From NCBI RefSeq assembly GCF_034424375.1, contig NZ_CP139965.1, positions 2,046,001 to 2,110,000 on the forward strand: a DNA stretch of 64,000 nt. Reading direction: 5' to 3'. Below, in pieces: positions 26,310-34,298 of this stretch. The position numbers and the translations under genes are program-made. The notes under the pieces are model-generated. The model did no database searches and was not told where the DNA came from. It saw only the letters and a list, made by a program, of their open reading frames with translations. Each line of letters begins with the position of its first letter. Position 1 is the stretch's first letter. This stretch comes from Paraburkholderia kururiensis. Lineage in GTDB: Bacteria > Pseudomonadota > Gammaproteobacteria > Burkholderiales > Burkholderiaceae.

Positions 26310-27440
26310 CTAACCGATCGCGGTGCGCTTCTTCTTTTCCGGGTCGTCGAACGGCAGCGCCGCGGCGCGGGCCGAAGCTTCGATGCTGCCTCTGAGCAGG
26401 AGCGGCGTACCGGGCACAGCCTGCGGGACGTCGAGCCGCGCGATCGCGAGAGAGCGCCCGGTCAGGCGTGAGTACATCCCGCAGGTCACAACGCCGACTT
26501 GCTTGCCGTCGTGCCAGAGCGTGTCGCCGGCCGCGCTGGCTTTTTGCGAGTCGATTTCGATGCCGAAAATGCGGAAGCGCTCGCGCCCCTGAAGGCGGAA
26601 GTGCTCAGTCGCGCCGCAGAATTCGGTCTTGCCCGGCGACACCGTGAAGTCGAGGCCCAGTTCCCATAGCGTGTCGCCGGCCTTTTCGTCGGCGAAGGGA
26701 TACATTTCCGAGTTGTCGTACGGATAGAACAGCAGGTAGCTTTCGACGCGCAACCAGTCGAGCGCGGTGAACGCGCACGGGATGATGCCGAGCGGCCGGC
26801 CTTTTTCCAGGATGGTGTCCCAGATCAGCGGAGCATCGGCGGCCTTGCAGAAGATTTCGTAGCCGCGCTCGCCGGTGTAGCCGGTGCGGGAGATCGTCAC
26901 CGGCCGGCCGAACAGGCGAGTCTGCACGTGGTGGAAGTACGGCAGGTCGCGAATGCCGGGTACATACTCAGCCAGGAAGTCGACGGCGGCCGGGCCTTGC
27001 AGCGACAGATCGTGCAGATCGTCGTCGAACAACACGGCAACCTGCCGTCCGTAAGCAGAACGTACGAGGCGCTCATAGCCCGTTCCCGAACCGTGCACGA
27101 CCATGAACGCATTGGGACCCGTGCGATAGACGATGCAGTCGTCGATGAACTTGCCTTCCTCGTTCAGGATAGCGGCGTAGACCGACTTGCCCGGATAGAG
27201 CTTGCCGATGTCGCGCGTGGTGGCCCAGTCCAGCAGGCTTTGCGCATGCGGGCCGACATAGTGGACCTTCTTCAGGCCCGACACGTCCATCAGTCCCGCC
27301 CGGGTACGGATCGCCTCGTGGTGATCGGCCAGATCGCTGGAATAGGTCCACGCCGTGCCCATGCCGTTCCAGTCTTCGAGGTTCGAGCCGAGTGCGCGGT
27401 GACGGTCGGCGAGTGCGGAAATGCGCCAGGAAGTTGCCAT
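26310..27440 (-). CDS. GcvT-family (aminomethyltransferase-like) protein of the dimethylamine operon
   Basis: A 376-residue stand-alone folate-binding protein of the glycine-cleavage T-protein family, with SGLKKVHYVGPHAQSLLDW, ISRTGYTGERGYEIFC and a C-terminal barrel domain. It is not the housekeeping GcvT, because gcvH and gcvP are absent and it lies inside the amine operon. In marine dmm operons a GcvT-like gene accompanies the monooxygenase. A likely role is capture of the formaldehyde from dimethylamine as methylene-THF for FolD. GGAGC seven bases upstream supports the ATG. Confidence 0.85.
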   Translation of the reverse strand: MATSWRISALADRHRALGSNLEDWNGMGTAWTYSSDLADHHEAIRTRAGLMDVSGLKKVHYVGPHAQSLLDWATTRDIGKLYPGKSVYAAILNEEGKFIDDCIVYRTGPNAFMVVHGSGTGYERLVRSAYGRQVAVLFDDDLHDLSLQGPAAVDFLAEYVPGIRDLPYFHHVQTRLFGRPVTISRTGYTGERGYEIFCKAADAPLIWDTILEKGRPLGIIPCAFTALDWLRVESYLLFYPYDNSEMYPFADEKAGDTLWELGLDFTVSPGKTEFCGATEHFRLQGRERFRIFGIEIDSQKASAAGDTLWHDGKQVGVVTCGMYSRLTGRSLAIARLDVPQAVPGTPLLLRGSIEASARAAALPFDDPEKKKRTAIG

Positions 27441-27489
27441 GCTGAATGCTCCGACAAGAAGATGATGGGTTGAATGTCCTGCACGGGGC

Positions 27490-28500
27490 TTACCTGTCGA
27501 ACTGGCTCAGCCAGTCCACCAACGTCGCGCGATAACGCGATATGCCCTTGTATTCGGCGATCGGATCGGGCAGGTCGCGCATGACGCGGTGCAGGCGGCG
27601 CGCCCAGGCTGGGTGGGTCACGAGGTCGGCCATGCTGCACAGGAAGGTGCGGATGCCGAACATCAGCGCATGGCTGCGCGGCAGGCGCGCCATGAACTGC
27701 AGCTCGACGCGCAGATGCACGATGTCGCCTACGTTTTCCGGCGTGACGTGGCCGCGCTCGCTGCCCCACACGTGCCAGGTTTCCGACGAGGTATCGAGGC
27801 GCGGATGAATGGTCAGGGTCCAGTTGAGCCGGCGCACCGGGCTGCCGGGCTGGATGGCGAGCAGGTATTTGAGCGCCCGCTCGAAGATGCCGGCCTGGTG
27901 CGCGAGCGGAACCGGCGAATGCCACTGCTTGAAGCTCATGCCGGCATCGAACGCGAGCGACCAGTCCGCCGGGCCGGTGATCACGCCGGCATCCATGAAC
28001 AGATCGCCGTCGCGCTGATCGAGCAGCGCCATGTCGCCCTGGGTCTGCCGCATGATGTATTCGAGCGGCGGGCAGGGCAGTGTCGCGGCGTCGCCGAACG
28101 TGAAGGTCTGCTGAATGTTCAGTGGACGGTTCGTCCAGTGCCAGCGGTCCCCGTCGCATTCGAGCGCGAACCACGCCGGGTAGTCGGCCGCGAGGTGATG
28201 CATGATCATGTCGAGCGCGTCCCATGAGGCCGTTTCCATGTGCGGCATCACGATGCACCGGCGCGGGTCCTGTTCGAGGACGATGGCGCGTTCGGCCATT
28301 TCCGCACGGTAGTGTTCGTCGATGTCAAAGTAATGCTCGAAGACCGAACCGGGGTCGCGCGAGACAGCCGGCTCGATGTTGACCGAGTACATGTACTTGT
28401 CTTCGGGAAACGGGAAGGGAAAGCGGGCAATGGCCCGTTCGCTGTTGCGAAACGTGAAGTCGCCGCGATACGTTTCGACGGATTCGATGGACAGGCTCAT
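27490..28500 (-). CDS. DUF3445 haem-dependent oxidative N-demethylase (dimethylamine monooxygenase catalytic subunit)
   Basis: The 336-residue protein belongs to the DUF3445 family, whose studied member (HODM) is a PAS-fold haem enzyme that oxidatively demethylates dimethylamine. Family blocks visible include the N-terminal FPFPFPEDKYMYSVNIEP region, MHHLAADYPAWFALE, HWTNRPLNIQQTF and IHPRLDTSSETWHVWGSERG. It lies between the ferredoxin reductase (10 bases upstream) and the GcvT-like gene. I cannot assign the haem ligand with certainty. The published subunit letters differ between sources, so no symbol is given. Confidence 0.87.
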   Translation of the reverse strand: MSLSIESVETYRGDFTFRNSERAIARFPFPFPEDKYMYSVNIEPAVSRDPGSVFEHYFDIDEHYRAEMAERAIVLEQDPRRCIVMPHMETASWDALDMIMHHLAADYPAWFALECDGDRWHWTNRPLNIQQTFTFGDAATLPCPPLEYIMRQTQGDMALLDQRDGDLFMDAGVITGPADWSLAFDAGMSFKQWHSPVPLAHQAGIFERALKYLLAIQPGSPVRRLNWTLTIHPRLDTSSETWHVWGSERGHVTPENVGDIVHLRVELQFMARLPRSHALMFGIRTFLCSMADLVTHPAWARRLHRVMRDLPDPIAEYKGISRYRATLVDWLSQFDR

Positions 28501-28510
28501 GGTTCGGCTC

Positions 28511-29446
28511 TCAGAGATCGAGTGTCAGGGTTCGGCCGCACGCACGCGAGACGCAGGGCATCAGATGGGTCGCGCGTTGCGCGACTGTGAGATACGCGTC
28601 GCGATGCTCGACCTCGCCGCCCGTGTACCGTGTCGCGCACTGGCCGCACACGCCGCCGCGGCACAGGTTCGGAACGTGGACGCCCGCGCTTTCGAGCGCT
28701 TCGAGCAGGCTCTGGTCCGACGCGACGTCGATGCTGCGTGCGCTGCGCCCGAGCTGTGCGGTAAACGGCGCGCCGGGGGCGGCGGCCACGAACGCTTCCC
28801 AGTGCACCCGGCTGTCCGGCCAGCCGAGCACACGGGCTGCATGGCGAACGTCGGCCAGCATGCGTTCGGGACCGCAGACGTAGACGTGCGCACCGAGCGG
28901 CCTGCCGGCCAGCACGCGACGCGCGTCGAACACACGCTGGCTGCCGTCGTAGCTGTGCAGGCGCGCCCCAATCCGCGCCGACAGATCGGCGAGATAGGCA
29001 TCGGTCAGGCCCGGGCGACACGCGTAGTGCAATTCGTAGTCGGCGCCGCTGCGTTCGAGTTCGGCAATGTGCGCGAGGAACGGCGTGATGCCGATTCCGC
29101 CTGCCACGAGAATGTGTGTGCGGCACGTCGCATTCAGCGCGAACAGGTTGGCCGGCGCCGTCACGCGCAGCGTCATGCCGGCATGAACACGTTCGTGCAC
29201 GAATGCGGAGCCGCCGCGCGAGCGTTCCTGCCGGCGCACGGCAATGCGCCAGGTCTCGCGGTCCATCGGGTCGCCGAGCAGCGAGTAGGCGTTGCGAATG
29301 ATGCGCGTGCCGTCGTTCATCCTGAGCTGGATGTGACTGCCCGCCGAGAACGGCGGCAACCTGGCGTGCACCGGCGCGAGCGTGAGCTCGCGGATCACGG
29401 GCGTCAGCGAGCGGACCGAAGAGACGCGAACATCGAGCGTATTCAT
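28511..29446 (-). CDS. Ferredoxin-NAD(P)H oxidoreductase subunit of dimethylamine monooxygenase
   Basis: The 311-residue protein resembles phthalate dioxygenase reductase. An FMN/FAD-binding barrel occupies about residues 1-105 (RNAYSLLGDP), a nucleotide-binding domain about 106-225 (ILVAGGIGITPFLAH and VYVCGPERML), and a plant-type [2Fe-2S] domain the C-terminus with Cys262, Cys267, Cys270 and Cys298. It would pass electrons from NAD(P)H to the haem demethylase. Its ATG overlaps the stop of the DmmA-like gene, so the subunits are coupled. Vanillate demethylase reductases are the nearest alternative, but no Rieske oxygenase is present. Confidence 0.9.
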   Translation of the reverse strand: MNTLDVRVSSVRSLTPVIRELTLAPVHARLPPFSAGSHIQLRMNDGTRIIRNAYSLLGDPMDRETWRIAVRRQERSRGGSAFVHERVHAGMTLRVTAPANLFALNATCRTHILVAGGIGITPFLAHIAELERSGADYELHYACRPGLTDAYLADLSARIGARLHSYDGSQRVFDARRVLAGRPLGAHVYVCGPERMLADVRHAARVLGWPDSRVHWEAFVAAAPGAPFTAQLGRSARSIDVASDQSLLEALESAGVHVPNLCRGGVCGQCATRYTGGEVEHRDAYLTVAQRATHLMPCVSRACGRTLTLDL

Positions 29447-30012
29447 GAGTGGTTTTCCGCGTAGGGATGGTCGGGATTCGCGCACGCGCCGAAGTACGCG
29501 CCGAGTGCCGGCGAAAAATGCTGACGCACGGCGAGGCGCAGGCCGCAGCCGAGGCAGACCACTTCGTCGTTCGATGGATAGTCGTGCGTCTCGCCGCAGT
29601 GCACGCAATAGACGTTTCGGCGTGCCCCATGCACCGATGCGCGCATCTCTTCTGCGCGCATACCGGCTGCGGCAGCGATCCGGCGCACGCGCCAGATGAA
29701 GGCTTCGGTACCGCACAGATAAAGGCGCGTGCCGACCGAGGCGGCGGCCAGTGTCTGACGAACGGCATCTTCGAGTTCGTGCTGCTGCCGGACGTATTGC
29801 GCGGTGACGCCGGCAGGTGCGCCGGGTCCGACGGATTCGCCCAGCACGAGCGCGCGCGCTTGCGCGTGGTCGGACAGTTGCGCGGCGAATGCGGCCTGCT
29901 CGCGCAATGCTTCAGCCTGCGCCACCAGCAGATGGGCCGTTCCCGATGCATCGAGCTGCAAGGCGGCATAGCGCGGAACACTCTGCGGATGATCCGGAAG
30001 GCTGATCGACAT
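29443..30012 (-). CDS. dmmA: Dimethylamine monooxygenase subunit DmmA-like
   Basis: The 189-residue product combines an alpha/beta N-terminal domain (about 1-125) with a C-terminal zinc-ribbon-like module: Cys136-x2-Cys139 and Cys153-x2-Cys156, plus Cys177 in the tail. This matches the DmmA-like family linked to dimethylamine monooxygenase. The start is set at ATG 30012; an in-frame ATG at 30084 would add 24 residues with no visible domain. It is the first gene of the minus-strand operon that runs through tdm. Confidence 0.8.
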   Translation of the reverse strand: MSISLPDHPQSVPRYAALQLDASGTAHLLVAQAEALREQAAFAAQLSDHAQARALVLGESVGPGAPAGVTAQYVRQQHELEDAVRQTLAAASVGTRLYLCGTEAFIWRVRRIAAAAGMRAEEMRASVHGARRNVYCVHCGETHDYPSNDEVVCLGCGLRLAVRQHFSPALGAYFGACANPDHPYAENHS

Positions 30013-30159
30013 GACATGTCTCGCAAGGGTGGATGCCGTGCGCGGCGGTGCACGCATGGCAGGCCAGGTTCGAAAAAGGTGCATTGCCTGTCTCAGGAAC
30101 GAGCACGCCTATTCATTCGTGGGCGCTCTGCAGACTGCGTGTTGCACCGACCGTGCTGA

Positions 30160-30181
30160 TTTCCCGTTGGGAAACATGTTT
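30160..30181. promoter_or_regulatory. Twin palindromes in the dmm / sensor-kinase divergent region
   Basis: TTTCCC (30160-30165) and GGGAAA (30169-30174) form one dyad. AAACATGTTT (30172-30181) is a perfect ten-base palindrome overlapping it. They lie midway in the 255-base gap between the dmm operon and the sensor kinase, the right place for a shared operator, plausibly for the LuxR-type regulator encoded to the right. No clear -10/-35 pair was found. Confidence 0.4.
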
Positions 30182-30267
30182 TCTCGACAGTAATCCCCCA
30201 TCAATCCGGAAGACGAGGTATCCAGAAAGAGGTAAATCGCCGTCGCAGGCGGAAAAAGGCGCGGAAC

Positions 30268-31404
30268 TTGCTTGATGCAGGCGTTTTTTCAATCCGAAGT
30301 GGATGCCCTGTGATTGCGGACGCCAGTCTGGTCGGTGATGCTTGCCCGGCTACCGGAAAGACGCCGGTAGCGGTGCCTTTCCGTGAGGTATTGCTGGCGT
30401 GCCTCACGGAACTGTTGAGCGATTCCGGACAGGCCACGGCGTTGCAGGTTCTGGCGTGTGGTCTCAGAAACGTCCTGCCCGGAAGCCGTATCGAGCTGGC
30501 GGGAAATGGAGCGGATGGCCGCGAATCGATGGACGAGGCGTCGGTGTGCTGCACGCAAGGAACACGGTGTCAGTTCACGAAGGCCGCGCGCGCGCCGGCG
30601 GAATGGTGTCCCGATTGCAGCCCGTCGTCCGGTTTCATGCGGGCCGTGCGAAAGCTGGCCGATGTCGTGCTGGTGCTCGACGTGCCGGCGCCCGTCGAGC
30701 CCGCGGTGCTGGAAGATATCGATCGCGTCGTGAACATGGTCGACCGTGCGCTCGAACTCGCGGCAGGCAGGGCCGCCGGCCCGGCGGGCCGCGGTGTCGG
30801 CGAGACGGAGGCGTTGACGCGCGAGCTGCACGATTCGGTTGCGCAGCAGCTCGGGTTCCTGTCGCTGCTGGTCGCCCGGCTGCCGCAACAGGGATTGCGC
30901 AACGACCCGCTTCTGGCGGAGATTCGCGCCATGACGACGCGGCTGCAACGTCAGGTACGCGAACTCATCACGAGCGCGCGGCTGACGCTCGACGGGCGTT
31001 CTCTCCAGCAGGCGCTGGCCGATTCGATCGTGGAGTTTTCGCGCCGCTGCGGCGTGGTGCTGGAACTGGACAATCGGCTGCCGCATCTGCGCCTCGAACC
31101 GGGTGTCGAACTGCATATCGTGCAGATCGTTCGCGAGGCGTTGTCCAATGTCGTTCGCCATGCTCAGGCCGATCATGCGTGGGTGGTGCTGCGCGACGGT
31201 GAGGGAGGGTTTCACGTGTCCGTGATGGACGACGGCGTCGGCCTCGGCTGTGCATCGGTCGGGGAGAATCACTATGGGCTGACCATCCTGCAGGAACGCG
31301 CACAGGCGATCGGCGCCACCCTCGAGCTTGGCAGCGGCGCGAACGGAGGAACCTGCGTGAGTCTGTTCGTGCCGGGCAACTTGTCTGCGAAGGAGTTGCG
31401 TTGA
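30268..31404 (+). CDS. NarX/LuxR-system type histidine kinase with cysteine cluster
   Basis: The up-to-378-residue protein has a GAF-like N-terminal sensor region, a HisKA_3 dimerisation domain with phospho-acceptor His188 in ELHDSVAQQLGFL, and an HATPase domain (REALSNVVRHAQADHA; GLGCASVGENHYGLTIL). No membrane segment is seen, so it should be cytoplasmic. A cysteine group at 94, 95, 101, 114 and 117 lies inside the sensor region and could bind metal or Fe-S. The start is uncertain: TTG 30268 or GTG 30310 are both possible. It overlaps the response-regulator start and diverges from the dmm operon, which it probably controls. Confidence 0.87.
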   Translation: MLDAGVFSIRSGCPVIADASLVGDACPATGKTPVAVPFREVLLACLTELLSDSGQATALQVLACGLRNVLPGSRIELAGNGADGRESMDEASVCCTQGTRCQFTKAARAPAEWCPDCSPSSGFMRAVRKLADVVLVLDVPAPVEPAVLEDIDRVVNMVDRALELAAGRAAGPAGRGVGETEALTRELHDSVAQQLGFLSLLVARLPQQGLRNDPLLAEIRAMTTRLQRQVRELITSARLTLDGRSLQQALADSIVEFSRRCGVVLELDNRLPHLRLEPGVELHIVQIVREALSNVVRHAQADHAWVVLRDGEGGFHVSVMDDGVGLGCASVGENHYGLTILQERAQAIGATLELGSGANGGTCVSLFVPGNLSAKELR

Positions 31405-32075
31405 TGAGTCCGACGACCATGCTGCTGATCGACGATCACCCGCTGTTTCGTCGAGGGTTGGCAGAGTTCTTCAATTCGACTGGCGAGTTCCGGGTAGTGG
31501 GCGACGCATCGAGCGGCCGACAGGGCGTGTCGCTGGCGTGCGAGTTGAAGCCCGCGCTGGTGCTGATCGATCTGCACATGCCGGGCCTGAGCGGTTTGCA
31601 GGTCCTCGACGAGTTGCAGCAACTGGAACTGGATTGCGTGAAGGTGCTGTTGAGCGCGGAGATGACGCGTGACGAACTGATCGGCGCCATCCGCCTCGGG
31701 GCGAACGGCTACATGCTCAAGGAGTCGGAGCCCGAGGCCCTGCTCGCGTACGTGCGCAGCTGTATGCAGGGCGTGGTGGTGTTCGACGACGAGCTTGTGC
31801 GTCTTCTCGCGCAGGCCCGCGCGGCCGGCGACGACGCGGAGCCGCTCCGGCTATCCGACCTCACGGGACGCGAAGGGCAAACGCTCGCGCTCATCGCAGA
31901 GGGGATGAGCAACAAGCAGATCGCCCGCGAACTGGGCATCAGCGACGGAACGGTGAAGGTGTACGTGAAAAACCTGCTGCGCAAGCTGGGTGTGAGAAGC
32001 CGGCTCGAACTCGCCGCATCGGTGCATCGAAGCGGGATCGGGCCGCAGTTGGGGAAGAGTGGCGATGAGTCGTGA
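31404..32075 (+). CDS. LuxR/NarL-family response regulator
   Basis: The 223-residue protein has a receiver domain with the acidic pair Asp10-Asp11, phospho-acceptor Asp56 in LVLIDLHMPG and Lys in the GYMLKESEPE block. A C-terminal LuxR helix-turn-helix follows (about 155-210, LTGREGQTLALIAEGMSNKQIARELGIS read in parts). The ATG at 31404 overlaps the kinase stop (TGATG) and has AGGAG eight bases upstream. It is the cognate partner of the kinase. Likely targets are the divergent methylamine operon and perhaps the porin and permease. Confidence 0.93.
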   Translation: MSPTTMLLIDDHPLFRRGLAEFFNSTGEFRVVGDASSGRQGVSLACELKPALVLIDLHMPGLSGLQVLDELQQLELDCVKVLLSAEMTRDELIGAIRLGANGYMLKESEPEALLAYVRSCMQGVVVFDDELVRLLAQARAAGDDAEPLRLSDLTGREGQTLALIAEGMSNKQIARELGISDGTVKVYVKNLLRKLGVRSRLELAASVHRSGIGPQLGKSGDES

Positions 32076-32814
32076 GAACGAAACCATGGAATGCCTGCGC
32101 GGCGAGGGACTCGATGTGGACGTGTTTCCGGTCTCGCTGATCCGGATTTCAGCGGAGGGCCAAATCCTGGGCTGCAACGCCGCATGGGTGGACGCGATGG
32201 AGGCGCCGGCCGCGGATACGCTGATGGTCGATTACGTTCATCCGGAAGACCGGTGCGTCTGGTGCGCCATGTTGCAGCGTTCGAGGGCCGGCGTCTCCGG
32301 CACGGCACGGGAGCGGCTGAGACTGGTTCATCCGGACGGCGGGCTGCTGTGGTACGACGTGTCCGTGCGCGTGGCCGACGACCGCTTCTTCGTCGCGTTG
32401 TCGGACATTACGGTGGACCGTCGGCGCGAGACGTCGGCCCAGGTGCATCTGCGTAGCGCGCTGGGCCTGCTCGACAACATTCCGGGAATGGTCTATCGCG
32501 GCCGCAATAACCGGCTCTGGACGATGGAGTTCGTCAGCGCGGGCTGCGAGCACGTGACGGGCTATTCGCGCCAGTGGTTTCTCGACAGCCAGGAAAACAC
32601 CTTCGGCAAGCTGATCGTGCCCGACGACGCGGACTATGTGTGGGGCAGCGTGCAGGAAGCGCTGGCGGTGCGAGGCGTCTTCGAACTGCGCTATCGCATC
32701 TGCTGCGCAAACGGACAGATCAAGCGCGTTTGGGAAACCGGCGTCGGCATCTATTCGGCCAGCGGCGAGGTGCTGGGCGTGGAAGGCGTGATCTTCGAAG
32801 TGCGGCCGGGCTAG
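32065..32814 (+). CDS. Tandem PAS-domain protein without output domain
   Basis: The 249-residue protein contains two PAS domains: one about residues 20-115 (LIRISAEGQILGCNAAWVDAM; DGGLLWYDVSVR) and a second about 130-245 (IPGMVYRGRNNRLWTMEFVSAGCEHVTGY). There is no kinase, GGDEF, EAL or DNA-binding part. It overlaps the response-regulator gene by 11 bases and has GGGGAAGAG upstream, so all three proteins are made together. It may be a soluble sensor feeding the kinase, by redox, haem or ligand sensing. The ligand is unknown. Confidence 0.82.
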   Translation: MSRENETMECLRGEGLDVDVFPVSLIRISAEGQILGCNAAWVDAMEAPAADTLMVDYVHPEDRCVWCAMLQRSRAGVSGTARERLRLVHPDGGLLWYDVSVRVADDRFFVALSDITVDRRRETSAQVHLRSALGLLDNIPGMVYRGRNNRLWTMEFVSAGCEHVTGYSRQWFLDSQENTFGKLIVPDDADYVWGSVQEALAVRGVFELRYRICCANGQIKRVWETGVGIYSASGEVLGVEGVIFEVRPG

Positions 32815-32848
32815 CGCGACGGCGCGTGCTGAGCGCAGATGCCGTCAA

Positions 32849-32878
32849 GCCCGGCAAGGCCGCCGGGCGTTCCCTTTC
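32849..32878 (+). terminator. Possible terminator after the PAS gene
   Basis: A seven-base perfect stem, GCCCGGC (32849-32855) and GCCGGGC (32862-32868), is followed by GTTCCCTTTC. The T-rich tract is imperfect. It lies between the convergent PAS and porin genes. Confidence 0.5.
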
Positions 32879-32941
32879 CCGGGCCGGCAGGCATGCACGC
32901 CCGAGGCCCGTTGAGCGTGCGCAACGGTATCGCCGAACTTC

Positions 32942-34099
32942 TCAGAACCGGTGCAGGATGCCGAGGTTGGCGATGATCTGCGCGCCGTTGCTCGACGTGT
33001 AGTACATGTCGCCGGCCGATGCGAGCGCACCGCTCGCGTGCTGGTACGCCCCCACCGCATAGAGCGTCGTGCGTTTCGACAGGCCGTATTGCGCGCCCAC
33101 CGAAATCTGGTGAATCGATGCCGCCGTCGCGGCAGGATCGACGCCTTGCACGGCCGCCGGCGCGCTGCCGTGCACGTAGGCATAGCCGAGCCCGAGCGTC
33201 CACGCCTGCGTGGCCTGGTACTGGAACAACGCGGCGCCGACGTTGAAGTGCACCGAGGGCCCGCCGCCCGCGCCGTGATACTGCGCATTGCTGTAGCGCA
33301 CGCTGACGGTGTACGGCCCGGTCGCATACTGCACGGCGGCCTGGGCGATGCCGGCCGAGCGATACGACGCCGGATCGTAACCGAGCGCGCCGCCGAGCAG
33401 CGGCTGGGCCGTGGCGCTCGACCAGTTGCCGGTCAGCGGGTTGTTGTTCGCGCGAAAGTAGCCGGCCGCCACGGTCAGACCGCCGGTCGTGCCGGTCGCC
33501 GCGACGGACCACGACTGGCCCGCGCCCGTCGCGCCCGCTACGCCGCCGAACGCGTATTCGCCTTCGAGTTGCAGTCCGGCGAATACCGGCGACACGTACT
33601 TCACGGCGTTGTTGACCACAGTGCCGTCGTCGTTGTTGTCGACGTCGCCCGGTGTCGCGAATGCCGATGCGCCCCACATGTCGCCGGTCAGCGGTTGCAC
33701 CATGTCGGTTACTGCGTCGTACTGACGACCGAAGGTGAGTGTGCCGAAGCGGTCCGACGACAAGCCCACGAACGCATCGCGGCTGAACAGCGAGGCGGCG
33801 GGCAGCTGGCCGCTGACCGAACCGTTGGTCGTGTTGAAGCCGCTTTCGAGCTGGAACAGCGCGGCGAGGCCGCCGCCCAGATCTTCCTTGCCCTTGAGGC
33901 CCCAGAGGCTGACGCCCACCGCGCTGTTGTCGAGCCCGTAGCGGCGCTGTGCGCCCGTGGCGCCGGGCCCGCCTGCGTTGCTCACGTATTCGAGCGATTC
34001 GTCGATGACGCCGTACAGCGTCACGCTGCTTTGCGCATGAGCGACGCCGCTGGCGGCGAGCATGGCGAGTGATAGCGAGGGCAGGGCAATGAATTTCAC
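32942..34099 (-). CDS. General outer-membrane porin (Gram-negative porin family)
   Basis: A 385-residue beta-barrel porin of the type abundant in Burkholderia. It has a signal peptide ending VAHA-QSSVTLYG, the family start SVTLYGVIDESLEY, a GRQYDAV constriction-region block and a terminal Phe in ILHRF. The start is GTG 34099, with GGAG six bases upstream. Porins of this group admit small polar solutes. Beside the amine genes and an APC permease it may supply outer-membrane uptake for that pathway, but this is positional inference only. Confidence 0.93.
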   Translation of the reverse strand: MKFIALPSLSLAMLAASGVAHAQSSVTLYGVIDESLEYVSNAGGPGATGAQRRYGLDNSAVGVSLWGLKGKEDLGGGLAALFQLESGFNTTNGSVSGQLPAASLFSRDAFVGLSSDRFGTLTFGRQYDAVTDMVQPLTGDMWGASAFATPGDVDNNDDGTVVNNAVKYVSPVFAGLQLEGEYAFGGVAGATGAGQSWSVAATGTTGGLTVAAGYFRANNNPLTGNWSSATAQPLLGGALGYDPASYRSAGIAQAAVQYATGPYTVSVRYSNAQYHGAGGGPSVHFNVGAALFQYQATQAWTLGLGYAYVHGSAPAAVQGVDPAATAASIHQISVGAQYGLSKRTTLYAVGAYQHASGALASAGDMYYTSSNGAQIIANLGILHRF

Positions 34100-34298
34100 C
34101 TGGTTCTCCGAATAAATAGAGCGGATGGTTGGTTGTGTGGCGTGACGGGCGTGCGCCAGCCGCCGGCTCCGCTCGCGTGGGCGGGGCCGGCGGTTGGTAT
34201 GCATTCCTGTGGTTTTCCCCGAGGCAGAGCGGGGCGAATAACGGATCGACTACGGGGCGTATGGAATCGTATCGAATCGAAGCGAAGCGAGCCCGGCG

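Noticed and set aside
26310..27440. Housekeeping glycine-cleavage T-protein gcvT, with a glycine riboswitch upstream
   Set aside because: gcvH and gcvP are absent, the operon is for amine demethylation, and no tandem glycine aptamer is visible in the 49-base upstream gap.
30141..30158. A second sigma-54 promoter upstream of the dmm operon (minus strand CAGCACG-N4-GTGCA)
   Set aside because: It lacks the invariant GG at -24 and has several mismatches.
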